Below, piece after piece: positions 23,901 to 34,520 of a stretch of 64,000 nucleotides of DNA (positions are counted from its first letter, which is position 1; each line of letters starts with the position of its first letter). Source of the DNA: Beta vulgaris subsp. vulgaris (lineage: Eukaryota; Streptophyta; Magnoliopsida; Caryophyllales; Amaranthaceae); the NCBI RefSeq assembly GCF_026745355.1, contig NC_079206.1, positions 14,709,401-14,773,400 of the forward strand. Direction: 5' to 3'. The position numbers and the translations under genes were made by a program. Below the pieces are notes generated by a model. It had not been told where the DNA came from. It did no database searches and worked only from the letters and a program-made list of their open reading frames with translations.

Positions 23901-24112
23901 TACTAACAGCAAATAGAGTTTTAAAGTCGCCAGGGAAGAGAAGAAAGCTAGCTAAGCTAGAAAATAATGAAAGAAGGTGAAGTTTTTATGAGATTAACTG
24001 AAATTTTGAAGGAAAAATATAGATATAGAGATAGAGATAGAGATAGAGATAGAGATAGAGATAGAGATAGAGATAGAGATAGAAATAGAGGAAGAAGAGG
24101 GATAAACGCCAT
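17904..24112 (-). CDS. VPE: vacuolar processing enzyme (legumain, C13 cysteine protease)
   Basis: Asparaginyl endopeptidase that cleaves after Asn/Asp in the vacuole and matures seed and vacuolar proteins. Exons on the minus strand: exon 1 ends at 23739; then 21950-21786, 20374-20218, 19899-19814, 19720-19521, 19116-19068, 18951-18742, 18404-18198 and 18086-17904 (TAA). All junctions are GT..AG and in phase, matching the nine-exon family plan. Visible motifs are [20 protein letters not shown], the catalytic His in YYSDHGGPG, the catalytic Cys in [16 protein letters not shown], and the C-terminal prodomain with [13 protein letters not shown]. The start is uncertain. An ATG at 24112 opens a Leu-Ser microsatellite leader that would need a small intron to join [12 protein letters not shown]. 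The hydrophobic frame just upstream of that motif has no ATG. Confidence 0.9.
20416..20835. repeat. 190-bp tandem duplication in VPE intron
   Basis: Two full units start at 20416 and 20605, and a third begins at 20796 and stops after about 40 bp. Unit length is 189-191 bp and the copies are nearly identical (for example CTATGACTACGAAATATAAC in both). It lies in the second intron of VPE. Confidence 0.9.
20870..21300. other. unidentified insertion-like sequence in VPE intron
   Basis: More GC-rich than the rest of the intron. It contains AATGTGGGACTTTCC twice (about 21218 and 21235), a motif often seen near ends of plant retrotransposons and SINEs. No clear ends or duplications were found. Confidence 0.35.
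22027..22613. mobile_element. Stowaway-like MITE interrupted by a Helitron
   Basis: Left end CTTCCTCCATTTTAAAATAA pairs with the reversed right end CTCCCTACGTTCTGAAATA. TA follows on the right; the left neighbour is an A-run, so the duplication is incomplete. The Helitron-like element at 22116-22377 sits inside it. It lies in VPE intron 1. Confidence 0.7.
22116..22377 (-). mobile_element. short Helitron-like element (copy a)
   Basis: On the minus strand it starts A|TCTATATTAATATATTAAAA and ends with a GC-rich stretch (GCGCGGGTCTAAAAACTAG) followed by T. TC...CTRR ends inserted between A and T, with no target duplication, are the Helitron signature. It is similar along its length to 52426, 55519 and 61561. 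Confidence 0.82.
22640..23729. mobile_element. MITE with AATAAGGTCC-repeat arms (1090 bp)
   Basis: Inverted ends GGGTGCGTTCTGTTCAACTT and, reversed from the right, GGGTGCGTTCTATTCAACTT. 3-bp ATA on both sides (22637-22639, 23730-23732). Both arms are dense degenerate copies of CAATAAGGTC/CAATAAGTTC (22676-22860 and 23435-23715); the middle is AT-rich. It is inserted 9 bp downstream of the 5' splice site of VPE exon 1. Confidence 0.88.
24019..24082 (-). repeat. (TCTCTA)n microsatellite
   Basis: About ten units of the hexamer AGATAG on the plus strand. Read from the ATG at 24112 on the minus strand, it encodes alternating Leu and Ser. Confidence 0.95.
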
Positions 24113-24346
24113 GCAAAAGTAGGGAGTGACACGTGAAAGAGGTGAAGAGTCTTGGAAATCGTCTTGCGTGGACCATGTGTTGTTCTCTACTGCACTGCAC
24201 TACTTACTAACTTACTATTTTTTTAAACACAAAATAGGGATTAGATTAGATAATACTGATTACAGCCCTAACATATAGTTCACCAAAATTATACAAAACA
24301 TTATAGAAATAAAAGGCAAACTCCCATGGGCCTGTACTAAGCCAAT

Positions 24347-27300
24347 CTATGCCATCGGATTTACCAACTCCTGCATATACTCTTGCATAACACATTGTGG
24401 AGGACCTGTGTGAGTGATTTTATCTTCTTCCATGTCCATTCCTAATTTTGCCAGTTTATGCGCTACTACATTTGCATCCCGTTTTGCGTGGAGAAAGATA
24501 ACCACCCAGTTGGTCTTGATAAGCTTTACAATGTCACAAATTACTGCATTGAGTTGATGGTGAGGACGCTGCTCAGCCCTATCTAGCATGATTTTGAGCG
24601 TCTGGGCATCTGTTTCAACTTCTAGCCTTGAGATATTATGATCTTTAGCAATCGACAGACCCTCTCTGATGGTGATAAGCTCTGCAGCCGCCGGATTAGC
24701 CGCAGCAAACTTGATCGAAAAACCCATGAACCAGGATCCATCTGTTCACCTAATCACACCTCTGCCACTTGCTTTGTCATTTGCCATCCATGATCCATCA
24801 GTATTTAACTTTAAGTATCCATGAACCGGTGGCTTCCAAACAATATTCTGATGCGGCTTAATAGCATTCTTCGCTTGATTCTGAAAAGCATTATTATTAT
24901 GAAAGTAGTCTGACAGAAAATGATTAAATTGAGAGGAGGATCTTGCCATGGCCCCTTCAAACACTGCTTTATTTCTATTATTCTTCCAGATATGCCATAA
25001 CGCTATCACAAAGACTTCTAGCCATTTTAATGATTGGGACATATTAAACTCGATCCAGTTTTCCCAATTTGCAGTAAAAAAAGAATGAACATTTACAGAC
25101 TGAGCAATATAGTTAGACTGAAAGATTCTTTTCCAAAGAATGCTTGTATGAAAGCAGTTTCGAAAAAGATGAAGATGGGACTCATTATTCAAAAGGCAAC
25201 ACTGACATTGGGGATCAAAGTTCTTTATCTTTTTTTGCAAGATGGTAGCTGTAGGGAGAATCTCATTTATAACATTCCAGAGCAACATTTTATATTTAAA
25301 GGGGGCATCAATTTTCCAAAGTTTTTTCCATGAAATAGGTTTAGAAGGAGAGTAATCAAGATCCTGACTTTGAATCCGGTAAGCAGACTTAATATTGAAT
25401 ACACCATCATTAGAAAAGGTCCAGCTGAAATTGTCATTAACAGCAGCCAATTGGGGTAAAGGAATAGATCGGATCATGGCAATAATCTCGTTTGGAAGGA
25501 TGGAGGCAACGTGATCCAGGTGCCATTTTCTATCATGAATGATGTGAGAAACCCTCCAGTGAGCAATTGCATCCGGAACCTGAATGCATTGAATTTTATA
25601 AAGAGGTTCTAATCCCACCCAATGATGATACCAAAGAGAAATATCCTCCCCATTCCCCACATTAAAAATCATGCCTTTTTGAAGCAAATCTCTCCCTTTG
25701 AGAAGGTCTCGCCAAATGGCAGAATTGGAAGAGTTCGGGATAACATCCATTAAGTTTGTTCCTTTGCAATACTTACTTCTAAGAATTTGGACCCAAAGTT
25801 TAGAAGGTTGAGTTAGAAATTTCCATCCTAATTTTGCCATAAAACAAAGGTTCCAATGATGTAAAATCCTGATACCTAAACCTCCTTTAAAAAGATTTTT
25901 ACAAACATGATCCCATGAAGTGCGAGAAATATAGTGTCTTTGCCCTACTTTATTCCAAAGGAAACGCTTAAATTTTTTTCCAAGATCATGTAAAACACCT
26001 TTAGGAATAAGATTAGTTTGCATGACATACAGGGGGTAAGTATTAAGAACAGACTTAATCAAAGTGCATCTACCCGCCATATTAAGGAGTTTAGCCTGCC
26101 ACCCTCTAATGTTATCTAGGAAAAATTGTTAGAAACTACCTATTAAAAACACTTTTTTTAAAAAAACTACCTTATATCATGTTTATTTTACAAAACTACC
26201 TTATAAGTGGAAAAACTTTAAAAAGCACTACCAAATTCAGAATTTACTAACTATGGTTAACTACTCCCTCCAATTATCCCTCTAATTTAAGATTATGTAA
26301 ATACCCCCTAAATTCAGTATGTTACAATTATGATATCATCACTTTCTTGATCATTTGATACTCTATCTCTCAAATAAACATGTGGCAAGCACAAGCAAAC
26401 CTTTGCTTCCTCAAAAGTCATTCCCAAAAACAAACCAGTAGTAAAAGTGTCTAATAGAGTAAGCTTTGCACCATCATCAAACCATATTCTTCATCATCAT
26501 CAACGACATCAATTCATGACCCAAATAAAACCCAATTTCTATCTGCTTTTGCTACTCATAATAATGAAGAATTAATTGGTGAAGTAAAAGGTTGGGAGAA
26601 GAAATTACACAAACGATTTAAGGGGGTATTCAATAGTTAAACGCTGTTGTGAGGGAAATTAACAAAGAGGGGTTGGGTAATTTAAGGGGTATTTTATTAA
26701 TCTTATATTAGAGTGATAATTGGATGAAATAGTTAACCATGGTTAGTAAATTCTAAATTTGGTAGTGCTTTTTAAAGTTTTTTCACTTATAAGGTAGTTT
26801 TGTAAAATAAACATGATATAAGGTAGTTTTTTTAAAAAAAAGTGTCTTTAATAGGTAGTTTCTAACAATTTTCCCTTTTATCTAATAGGTCCAAATAGTC
26901 CCCTTTTTTAAGCTTGTTTGGAGTTATGTGTGTACCCAAGTATTTCCCAAAATCTGAGGACACCCGCAAACCTGAAAGAGATGCAATAGAATTTCTAACA
27001 TTATGATCCATCTTCTTAGGGACTATTATAGTTGACTTTTCCTTGTTAAGAAATAGGCCAGACCTCAAACCAAACTCATTAAGAACCTCAAGGATAAGTT
27101 CAATGTTAGCCCATGACGCCTTCCCAAAAAGGAAGACGTCATCAGCATAAAAGAGATGAGAAAGACCTATATCCTTTGTGATCATTAGGGGTTTCCAAAT
27201 TTTTAAACCAATTTTTTGTTCAATGAGAAGGGATAATCGTTCCATGCACAAAACAAAAATATAGGGCGACAATGGATCTCCTTGACGAATACCCCTTGAG

Positions 27301-27664
27301 GGAATAAAATTCGTGGTAATCTCACTGTTCCAAAGCACAGACATGGTGGGGGTAGAAATAATGTTCATTATAATATTAATTAGCTTCATAGGGAATTTGA
27401 AACCCATGAGGGTTTCTCTAATGAAAGACCACTCTAAGCTATCAAAAGCCTTAGACAAGTCAATTTTCAGGGCCATGATATTTTTATTCCTTTTAGCCTT
27501 ATTAAACATATGAGCTACCTCTTTTATGATAATGATATTCTCATCTATAGTCCTATCCATGATAAAGCTCGACTGAAGGGGATTAATTAACTTAGGCATG
27601 AGCGGTTTTATTCTAGTGGTAATAGTTTTGGTTATAATTTTCAGGATAGTGTTGCATAAACCAT
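24347..27664 (-). pseudogene. LINE ORF2: reverse transcriptase, zf-RVT, RNase H
   Basis: The RT part (about 27664-26885) shows LQSSFIMDRTIDENI, KIDLSKAFDSLEW, GIRQGDPLSPY and the catalytic HLFYADDVFLF. After the inserted MITE it continues at 26080 with MAGRCTLIKSVLNTYPLYVM and FKRFLWN. The zinc-binding domain follows (CQCCLLNNESHLHLFRNC). The RNase H domain starts at WKPPVHGYLKLNTDGSW, is broken by a TGA at 24743-24745, and goes on in the same frame to 24347 with ELITIREGL and HAKRDANVVAHKLAKLG. The upstream RT fingers and the endonuclease are absent through 5' truncation. Confidence 0.92.
26119..26875. mobile_element. MULE-type MITE with about 170-bp terminal inverted repeats
   Basis: The left end (GGAAAAATTGTTAGAAACTA) and the reversed right end (GGGAAAATTGTTAGAAACTA) stay aligned for roughly 170 bp with few differences. 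Flanks TGTTATCTA (26110-26118) and TTTTATCTA (26876-26884) agree at 8 of 9 bases, the size of a Mutator target duplication. The 400-bp interior has no recognised ORF. Confidence 0.85.
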
Positions 27665-27674
27665 ACTTACTATT

Positions 27675-30600
27675 ACTACTATTATTGGAGTTACATTTGA
27701 AGTTGAGTGTTTATCTCTTTTACATTTTCACTAAACTTTATTGTTTGGAGTTCTCTCTCTTTGTGCTATTTGCCCATAATTTCTGCTTTTCTTGTTTGCT
27801 TTTGTAATTGGAGCAGTTTAAATATGAAATTTGTTATTCAATTTTATAAACAAACTGGTTTACTAGAGAGACGTAGATGGATGTACAACTGCAAGTAATC
27901 TCCTCGTTTACAGAGCACTTTCTTGTTCAATTTTTGGTGTCCAGGCGGCCAACGGACACGGTATAAAATTATTAAGACCATTCGAAACTCATGAGGCGAG
28001 GAATATAGGTACCAACCTTCACACTCGGCCAGAGCCCGGCTTAAACTGGTCACTAAGAGGGTGGCTTGGTGGTCAAATTGGCTTAGGCTTTATTTCGTTC
28101 AATTTATTTTTAAATCATTTTTTTATTTGACTAGATTTTCCGTTCAACTTAGCTCTCTTTAGTTTATTTTAACTACTTTGTCTTACCTTTTTTTTAGGTT
28201 ATTGCAGTGCAGTGCAGTTCAGCTTCACGCTTAAAAGAACAAGGTCTTCGTATTTACAAGAAAATAATTGAAATAAAAACAAAAGTTTGTAAATAAACCT
28301 TGGTTGAATCCCTGAAATATTGTAAGGGTTTTTGAGACCTTTGTTAATTTCTTTTTAGTTATGGGCTTACTTATAATTGATAAGAGACAAATCACAAATT
28401 AAAGTGGTGGTTCTGGTGGTAATAAGAGGTGTTGGGGGTAGTGGCGGATCTACCCTGGGTTTAGTGGGTTCATATGAACCCACGAGGATCCGCGAATGAA
28501 ATTGAAATGTCAAGGAAAAATAAAAACAGATTATAATTATAAAGCGTCCAAATGCAACAAATGAAGAGTTGGCTCAAATTGTAAGTAGTTGGATATCGTT
28601 CATGGAAAGTTTTGAGTTCAAACTTCACTGTAGGTAGAAACTGTTGTTAAGAGACTCATCAACCCAAAGTCATGGTTGATAGTGTCATCCATGGTAACGG
28701 AAAGAAGAGAGGGAAGAGAGGGAGGAGAGAGAAAAGATATAAAAAAAATTGCAAAATAAAATAAAATTGACTTGTTAAACCGGTTGCAAGTTATTTGACT
28801 TGTTAAAAGTTTAAATGATACCAAAGTTAGCTTATTCGAGGATAATCAAATGGCTAACTTATTTTTAGAGACTGCGTAAAGGTTGGCTTATTTGATATTT
28901 TTTTAGTTCTTCCTTTGGGCTTTTTATATTCTTTGTGGAGTCAGATTCTTGTTTGGACCGCTATCCAAAGCTTGTGAAGGGTGAATCAAAGGTGGTGTGG
29001 AATGGCAGGTAGGGAGATATAATATGAATATCTTATTACAAGGCGTAATTAGGAATCACATTTAGCTATCTTAGAGGCTAGAGCCTCATTTGGGAATGTT
29101 AGTCTACATAATATGATAGTTTTTCAGTTTTTCAAATAAAAAGATGAATGGAAAGATTTGTAACTTGCTTGATATCACTAGTATTTTTTTAATAATAGAC
29201 CTGTCAATGAAAAATGGAGCTTTAAAAGAATTGTATTTTCAAAATGTCTTACTCTTATGGATTTTTCTGAGTGTGACTGTAATTTAATGCGAATCTAGTC
29301 TCTGATGATAATATGATAGTTTTGATTGTTCTTAGGTTGCTCTTTTAGTTATATTCTTGTTTACATGGACTTTACTTTTGCTTTGACATTTGTCTGCTTC
29401 TTTTTGGTGTTTTTATGTGTTTTCGAGGTTTAGGGAACAAAGTGTATCCTTTTTTCCTTTTGATTTTCTGGGAACTGATGGTTTGATTTACTCTAAAAAA
29501 GCATGTTACACAGATTTATGTGCTCATACCAAGGGTCGGCTTTTATATGAGTGTGATGATAGTCTTAAGTGCACCCAAATGATATTTAGAGTTCTAGATT
29601 TTCGAGTAGTTGGTAAGTTGGAAATATGCAGAACTATGATTGTATTGAATTAGAAGTATGATTATGAAGTGATCGGCAAGGTTGTTTCTTGGAGATGTAA
29701 AATGATAAGGGCAAGCCTGTCTCGATATTGTAAGAGTCAAAGCGCAATGTGTTGTTCTATCTCCATGTGGCTTTGTTTTTTTTTGGGGGGGGGGGGGGTA
29801 GTGGATAGTGCAGTGAAGTACTATAGGAGATATATATTGTAATACGCAAACTTACCCATAAGAGTGAATTGATGCAGGACAGAAGATGTCTACTTTGTTT
29901 GTTGTTGAAGGGTTTGGGGAAGATATTTGAGGCAATAATATCTACCATATTTGAGTTTTTGACTGAAGTGGAGCAAATTAGCAGTGAAAGTATGTGCAGT
30001 AAACTTGTGGCTTATACGCGGTGAAAAAAGAATTAGCCTTATTAGTGTTTACTTACAAGAGCTGGTGGTTACACGTCAACCTTCTTAGTAATTACTGTAT
30101 GTTACTCATGCTTATTCTGCTGGTTTACCTGGTTTTCTTTTGACATATTATGTTATTAGTAGCCGCTTCCCTTCAGTTTTTCCTTTGGGGTATTTTCCTT
30201 ATCTCTCTTGTACACTCCTCCCACTACCTCCTTATTTTCCCTTCATAATGATCATCATCATGGTTGTAGATGTGTAAACATACAAAGTTGTGTTCTATGT
30301 ATGGTGGGGTGAGGAGATGCTCGCTTAGTGGAGAGCGTGGTCTTTGCTCTATTTAGATTTCCATGTTTCTGGCTCCCTGTTGAGTACTTAAGAGTATATG
30401 CTTTGCTGCTCACCTTTAAATAAGTGCAATGGTGTATACAAATTTTCAGAATATAATTCTTTATTGAATTCCCATAGCGGTGAATTGTAATGTTTCGTCT
30501 TTTTTCATCTTTGAAATATCAACTTACAGTCTTTATCTTCTTTGTTGCTCCTCATTACTTGAAGGTTCTTTGAGTTCTTCAAGGAGAAAGAAGCAGGATA

Positions 30601-31281
30601 TGGATACTTAACAGTCTAACCTCCGGTGCATTTACCAACAAATCATATGGTCAGAAACAGCAAGTTGAAATGTGTAATATCCTAAAATCTCAAACGTGTT
30701 TAAGTAAATAATTAACTATAATAAGTAGTTAAAATACATTTTATTTTATCATTTCACCAATTAAGCAAAGTATAATAAAACGAATATAGAATTTCAACAT
30801 AAAAATTTCCAAATTAAAAACGTTATTACCTAGTTGTCAATAATTTATATTTTAAGATTTCATGAACTAATCAAGAAGGTTAGTTTTGTTGTTAAAATCA
30901 CTAACGCACAAAATTTTCATATTTCACTAAATTTCGCAAAACCACGAGAAGCAGAGTGAAAAGTTGTGTAATTTTCTAATTTTTGATTACAAAATAAAAA
31001 GGAAAAAGAATAAAAGATTCCATGGTCAACTACTCCATACTTCTTCCTTACTGTTTCATGGACACTTGGCAAACATACAACCACCCTCCATTCCTTTTTC
31101 TCTGTCAAAAATATGTCACTAATCCATTTTCTTAGTTTCTTCAAGTCAAAAATTCGAAAATATTTACTCCTTCCTTCCCAACTACTGAATTAGTGTTCCT
31201 AATTCCCCTAATAAATGGCCATGAAATCTATCACCAAGAACACAACAATTCTACAAACTTCCTCCTCTCATCTCTTACTTC
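27675..31281. other. 3.6-kb intergenic region, no gene recognised
   Basis: AT-rich with short meaningless frames. Contents include a possible small MITE at 28088-28246, a sequence near 28440-28490 resembling a hAT end (GGATCTACCCTGGG), and a run of 14 G at 29785-29798. The open frame 29390-29653 shows no known motif. Confidence 0.5.
28088..28246. mobile_element. possible Harbinger-like MITE
   Basis: Left GGCTTTATTTCGTTCAATTT against reversed right GACCTTGTTCTTTTAAGCG. It resembles the ends of the element at 15104, but the pairing is weak and no target duplication is clear. Confidence 0.35.
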
Positions 31282-31286
31282 ACCAC

Positions 31287-31442
31287 TGTACAAGTGTGGG
31301 AATAATTGTGTGTTAACCTGTTGTAGGTTAACCTGGCATTCAATATATATAGTGTTTATATTACAGACCTATGACTAGTAAAGTACCATTCTACCCTTTA
31401 CAATATAATATTATTTCTTTACATATAATATTATCCAATACA
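31287..31442 (-). repeat. 3' LTR (Copia copy 2)
   Basis: TGTACAAGTGTGGG...CCAATACA on the plus strand. It contains an extra TTTCTTTACATATAATATTA relative to the other LTR, apparently a local duplication of ATATAATATTA. Confidence 0.92.
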
Positions 31443-31447
31443 CCCCC

Positions 31448-32165
31448 TCAATCTTTACGGGGTGAAACAACGGATAGATTGGTACGATGTTTAGTAAATA
31501 AGTCAGTAGATAGGCCTTTAGTAAAAATGTCTGCAACCTGAGACTGAGTAGGAACATGTCGAACAATAAGACCTCCCTTGGCAACCATTTCTCGAACAAA
31601 GTGATAGTCAACATCGATATGTTTGCTACGATCATGATGAACTGGATTAGCAGTGAGATAAGTAGCAGAGACATTGTCGCAATAGACAATCACAGGACGA
31701 CGGAGAAAATGGCCAATGTCAGCAAGAAGTTGCTTGAGCCAAATAGTTTCTGCAGCTGTGTAGGCAACTGCCCTGTATTCAGCTTCAGTGGAGGATTTGG
31801 AGACAGTAGGTTGCTTTTTAGAACGCCAGGAAATTAAATTCTTCCCAAGAAAAACAGCATATCCAGTAGTAGAATAAACGCCGTTTGTCAGGACATCCTG
31901 CCCAATCTGCATCAGAATAGGCAATAACAACAGTAGGAGAACTGCTGCTATATAAATATAATCCATAATCCAGAGTCCCCTGCAGATATCTGAAAATTCT
32001 TTTCACAACATGAAGGTGAGTAGTACGAGGAGCATGCATAAACTGAGACACCATATTAACAGCATAAGCAATATCAGGACGAGTCATAGTTAAGTACTGC
32101 AATGCACCAACCATACTACGATAATCTGTGGGATCAGCAAGAAGTTCTCCATCAAGCAGAGACAA
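31448..32165 (-). pseudogene. Copia copy 2 RNase H region, frameshifted
   Basis: The frame 32165-31818 has [21 protein letters not shown] and [15 protein letters not shown]. It shifts into the frame 31966-31448, which carries [52 protein letters not shown] and ADIFTKGL. Together they form the Copia RNase H and the connection domain before it. Confidence 0.9.
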
Positions 32166-32172
32166 TGTTACT

Positions 32173-33162
32173 CTAGAGACAACAGAGTGGTAACTGGTTT
32201 AAAGTATGAAGATGGAATTTACATAGTAAATCAGAGACATACTTATGTTGAGACAAAAATAAACCAGAGGGAGTACGCACAACCTGCACACCTAAGAAAT
32301 AATGAAGATCCCCTAAATCCTTCATAGCAAACTGAGAAGAAAGAACATAAATGAATTTGGCAACAAGAGGAGGACTACTACCAGTAAGGACAATGTCATC
32401 ACCATATAAGAGAAGAATAATGAGATGACCACTATATTTCAGAGTAAACATAGAAGTCACAACTGTGCACTTGAAACCAATAGATAAAAGGAAGTTGCTA
32501 AACCGAGAAAACCAAGCTCAGGAGCTTGTTTCAAACCATAAATGGACTTACGAAGACGACAAATATGAGTAGGTTTAGATGAATGAATAAAACCAGGAGG
32601 TTGACGCATATAAACCTCTTCATTGAGAAAACCCTGAAGAAATGCATTTTTGACATCTAACTGACGAATAGACCATTTAAGAGAAACAACAATAGTGAGC
32701 ACCAAACGAACAGTAGTAGCTAGGTTTAACAACAGGACTAAAGGTTTCAAAGTAATCAATACCTGCCTGCTGGTGCTTGCCAAAAACCACAAGTCTGGCT
32801 TTGAACCGCTCCACAGAACCATCAGAATGATATTTGATCCTGTAAACCCACTTACAACCAAGTAAATTCTTATCATAGTTGCAAGGTACCAACTCCCATG
32901 TGTCATTTTTAATTAAAGCATTATATTCATCTAACATAGCTTGACGCCAACGTGAGTCTTTAGAAGCTTGTTTAAAATTAGTAGGTTCAGACTCTACAAT
33001 TTCAGTGTTTAAGTTCATTAAGACACGAGGCTTAGACACACCATCTTTAAGGCGAGTAACCATAGGATGTTTATTAGAAATAATGGGAGAGAGGAGATCA
33101 GGGGAAGACGAGATGGGAGAGGCCGAAGCAGGCGAGGCTGTCGCAGGGGACGGACTCGGCAC
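32173..33162 (-). pseudogene. Copia copy 2 reverse transcriptase, three frames
   Basis: 33162-32677 carries [40 protein letters not shown] and FETFSPVVK. 32906-32457 carries [20 protein letters not shown] and IYGLKQAPE. 32460-32173 carries the catalytic stretch LLYGDDIVLTG, with Gly where Copia usually has Val, and FAMKDLGDLHYFLGVQV. Successive frameshifts separate the pieces. The QLDVKNAFL and QPPGF wording fits the Ale/Retrofit-type Copia lineage, which is an inference from motifs only. Confidence 0.9.
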
Positions 33163-33605
33163 AGACGCGGGAGATGGGGGGGACGGCCCAGCGAGGCGTG
33201 TCTCAGCAGGGGTCGAGGCAAGAGACGCGGCCTGGCGATGGCTGGACGCCCAGCAGCCGAGATCGAAGGGCCGGGAGTGACGGGAGGAGAGCCAGCTGTG
33301 GCTGGGTTCTTGACACTAGCCGACGCGGGGGACGGGGAGACCACGACAGGCGAGAGAAAAGACTGAGCAGCAGAGCTGCGGGCGAGAGGGGCAGACAACA
33401 CTGGTGGAGGCACAGACACCAAGGGACGGGCGACGTTAGTAACAGGCCAGTCAGCAGATAAGACACTAGGAGACGTGTAAGGCTCATGAGACGCAGGACC
33501 AACCAAAGCACGATACGGAAATTTATGTTCATGAAAAAGAACATGACGACTAGTGTAGACTTTCTTGGTAGTAGGATCAAAACAGCGATACCCTTTATAT
33601 TCCAA
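33018..33605 (-). pseudogene. Copia copy 2 region between integrase and RT
   Basis: Begins with MEYKGYRCFDPTTKKVYTSRHV, the conserved end of the Copia integrase C-terminal domain. It then turns into a low-complexity Pro/Ser/Ala/Arg-rich linker, GC-rich in DNA, typical of the stretch between integrase and RT. The linker frame is lost before the RT start. Confidence 0.8.
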
Positions 33606-34520
33606 TGCATATCCAATAAAAACACAGGTTTTCGATTTAGGTTGCAGTTTGTGATTTTTAGAATCCAGAAATTAAGGAAAGCATTCACAACCAAATGTTT
33701 TCAAAAAATGGTAGGAAGGTGGACGATGAAATAATTTTTCAAAAGGAGAAACACCCCCTAAAACCGAGCTGGGTAATCTATTGATAGTGTAAGTGGCAGT
33801 ATAGATGCATCAACCCAAAATTCCGCAGGAAAGTCAGAATGAATAATCATAGTACGAGCCATTTCAATGATATGACGATGTTTGCGTTCTGCAACACCGT
33901 TTTGAGCTGGAGTGTGGGACAAGATTTTTGAAAATTATACCATTGTTAGAAAAATGTTGAAGAAGAGGAGAATTGTCAAATTCCCTTCCTCCATCACTTT
34001 GAAATATTTTAATTTTGCAATTAAAAAGATTTTCAACCATCTTTTGAAACATAAGGAATTTAGAATAAACTTCCGATTTTCGACGTAATAGATAAATCCA
34101 AGAATAGCGTGAAAAATCATCAACAAACACAACATAATATCGAAATAATTGATTTGACAAAACAGGAGATTGCCAAAGATCACTATGAATTTTATATAAT
34201 GGATATGTAGAAAGATGTTCAACAGAATCAAAAGGTAAACGATGTATCTTTCCTAGCTTACAACCGACACAGTCATCATGAAATTTAGAGGTACATGTGA
34301 TATATTTATTGGAACATAATTTTCCTATAATGCTAGAAGATGTATGACCTAGGCGAGCATGCCACACGTCACCCGACTCTTTAATGGCTAGGAAAGCAGG
34401 AACTGAAGGCTCAGAAGGGACAATGTTGGGCTGTAGAGGGTAGACACCTTGTTTACTGGTTCCCTGAAGCAGAACTTCCCCCGTGATCTGGTCCTTAACG
34501 TAAACATATTTTTTTATCAA
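33600..34520 (-). pseudogene. Copia copy 2 integrase, frameshifted
   Basis: The frame 34520-33864 shows the HHCC region (HARLGHTSSS ... CVGCKLGK), HSDLWQSPV and the DDE residues in VFVDDFSRYSW and FQSDGGREFD. A single-base loss near 33920 shifts the frame just before the conserved PQNG..ERKH segment, whose remains continue in other frames to about 33600. Confidence 0.88.

Larger units (their letters stand above)
24220..27664 (-). mobile_element. 5'-truncated LINE, non-LTR retrotransposon
   Basis: Minus-strand ORF2 sequence with reverse transcriptase, zinc-binding and RNase H domains is flanked by a perfect 10-bp duplication ACTTACTATT (24210-24219 and 27665-27674). A short A-run stands at the minus-strand 3' end next to 24219, as expected for target-primed reverse transcription. 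The 5' part of ORF2 and all of ORF1 are missing. A MULE-type MITE (26119-26875) splits it, leaving about 2.7 kb of LINE sequence. Its 3' end lies about 0.1 kb upstream of the candidate VPE ATG, on the same strand as VPE. Confidence 0.93.

Noticed and set aside
27890..28075. Possible SINE, with a TGGCTTGGTGG string like a tRNA A box
   Set aside because: No B box at the right distance, no A-tail and no target duplication.
29390..29653. 87-residue open frame in the 27.7-31.3 kb spacer
   Set aside because: No recognisable domain or neighbouring exon; an open frame of this length is expected by chance.
29785..29798. Run of 14 G, and a run of 17 C at 56485-56501
   Set aside because: Homopolymers without other structure; lengths are also unreliable in assemblies.
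33005..33461. Plus-strand open frames rich in Gly and Arg
   Set aside because: Antisense shadow of the low-complexity linker of Copia copy 2.
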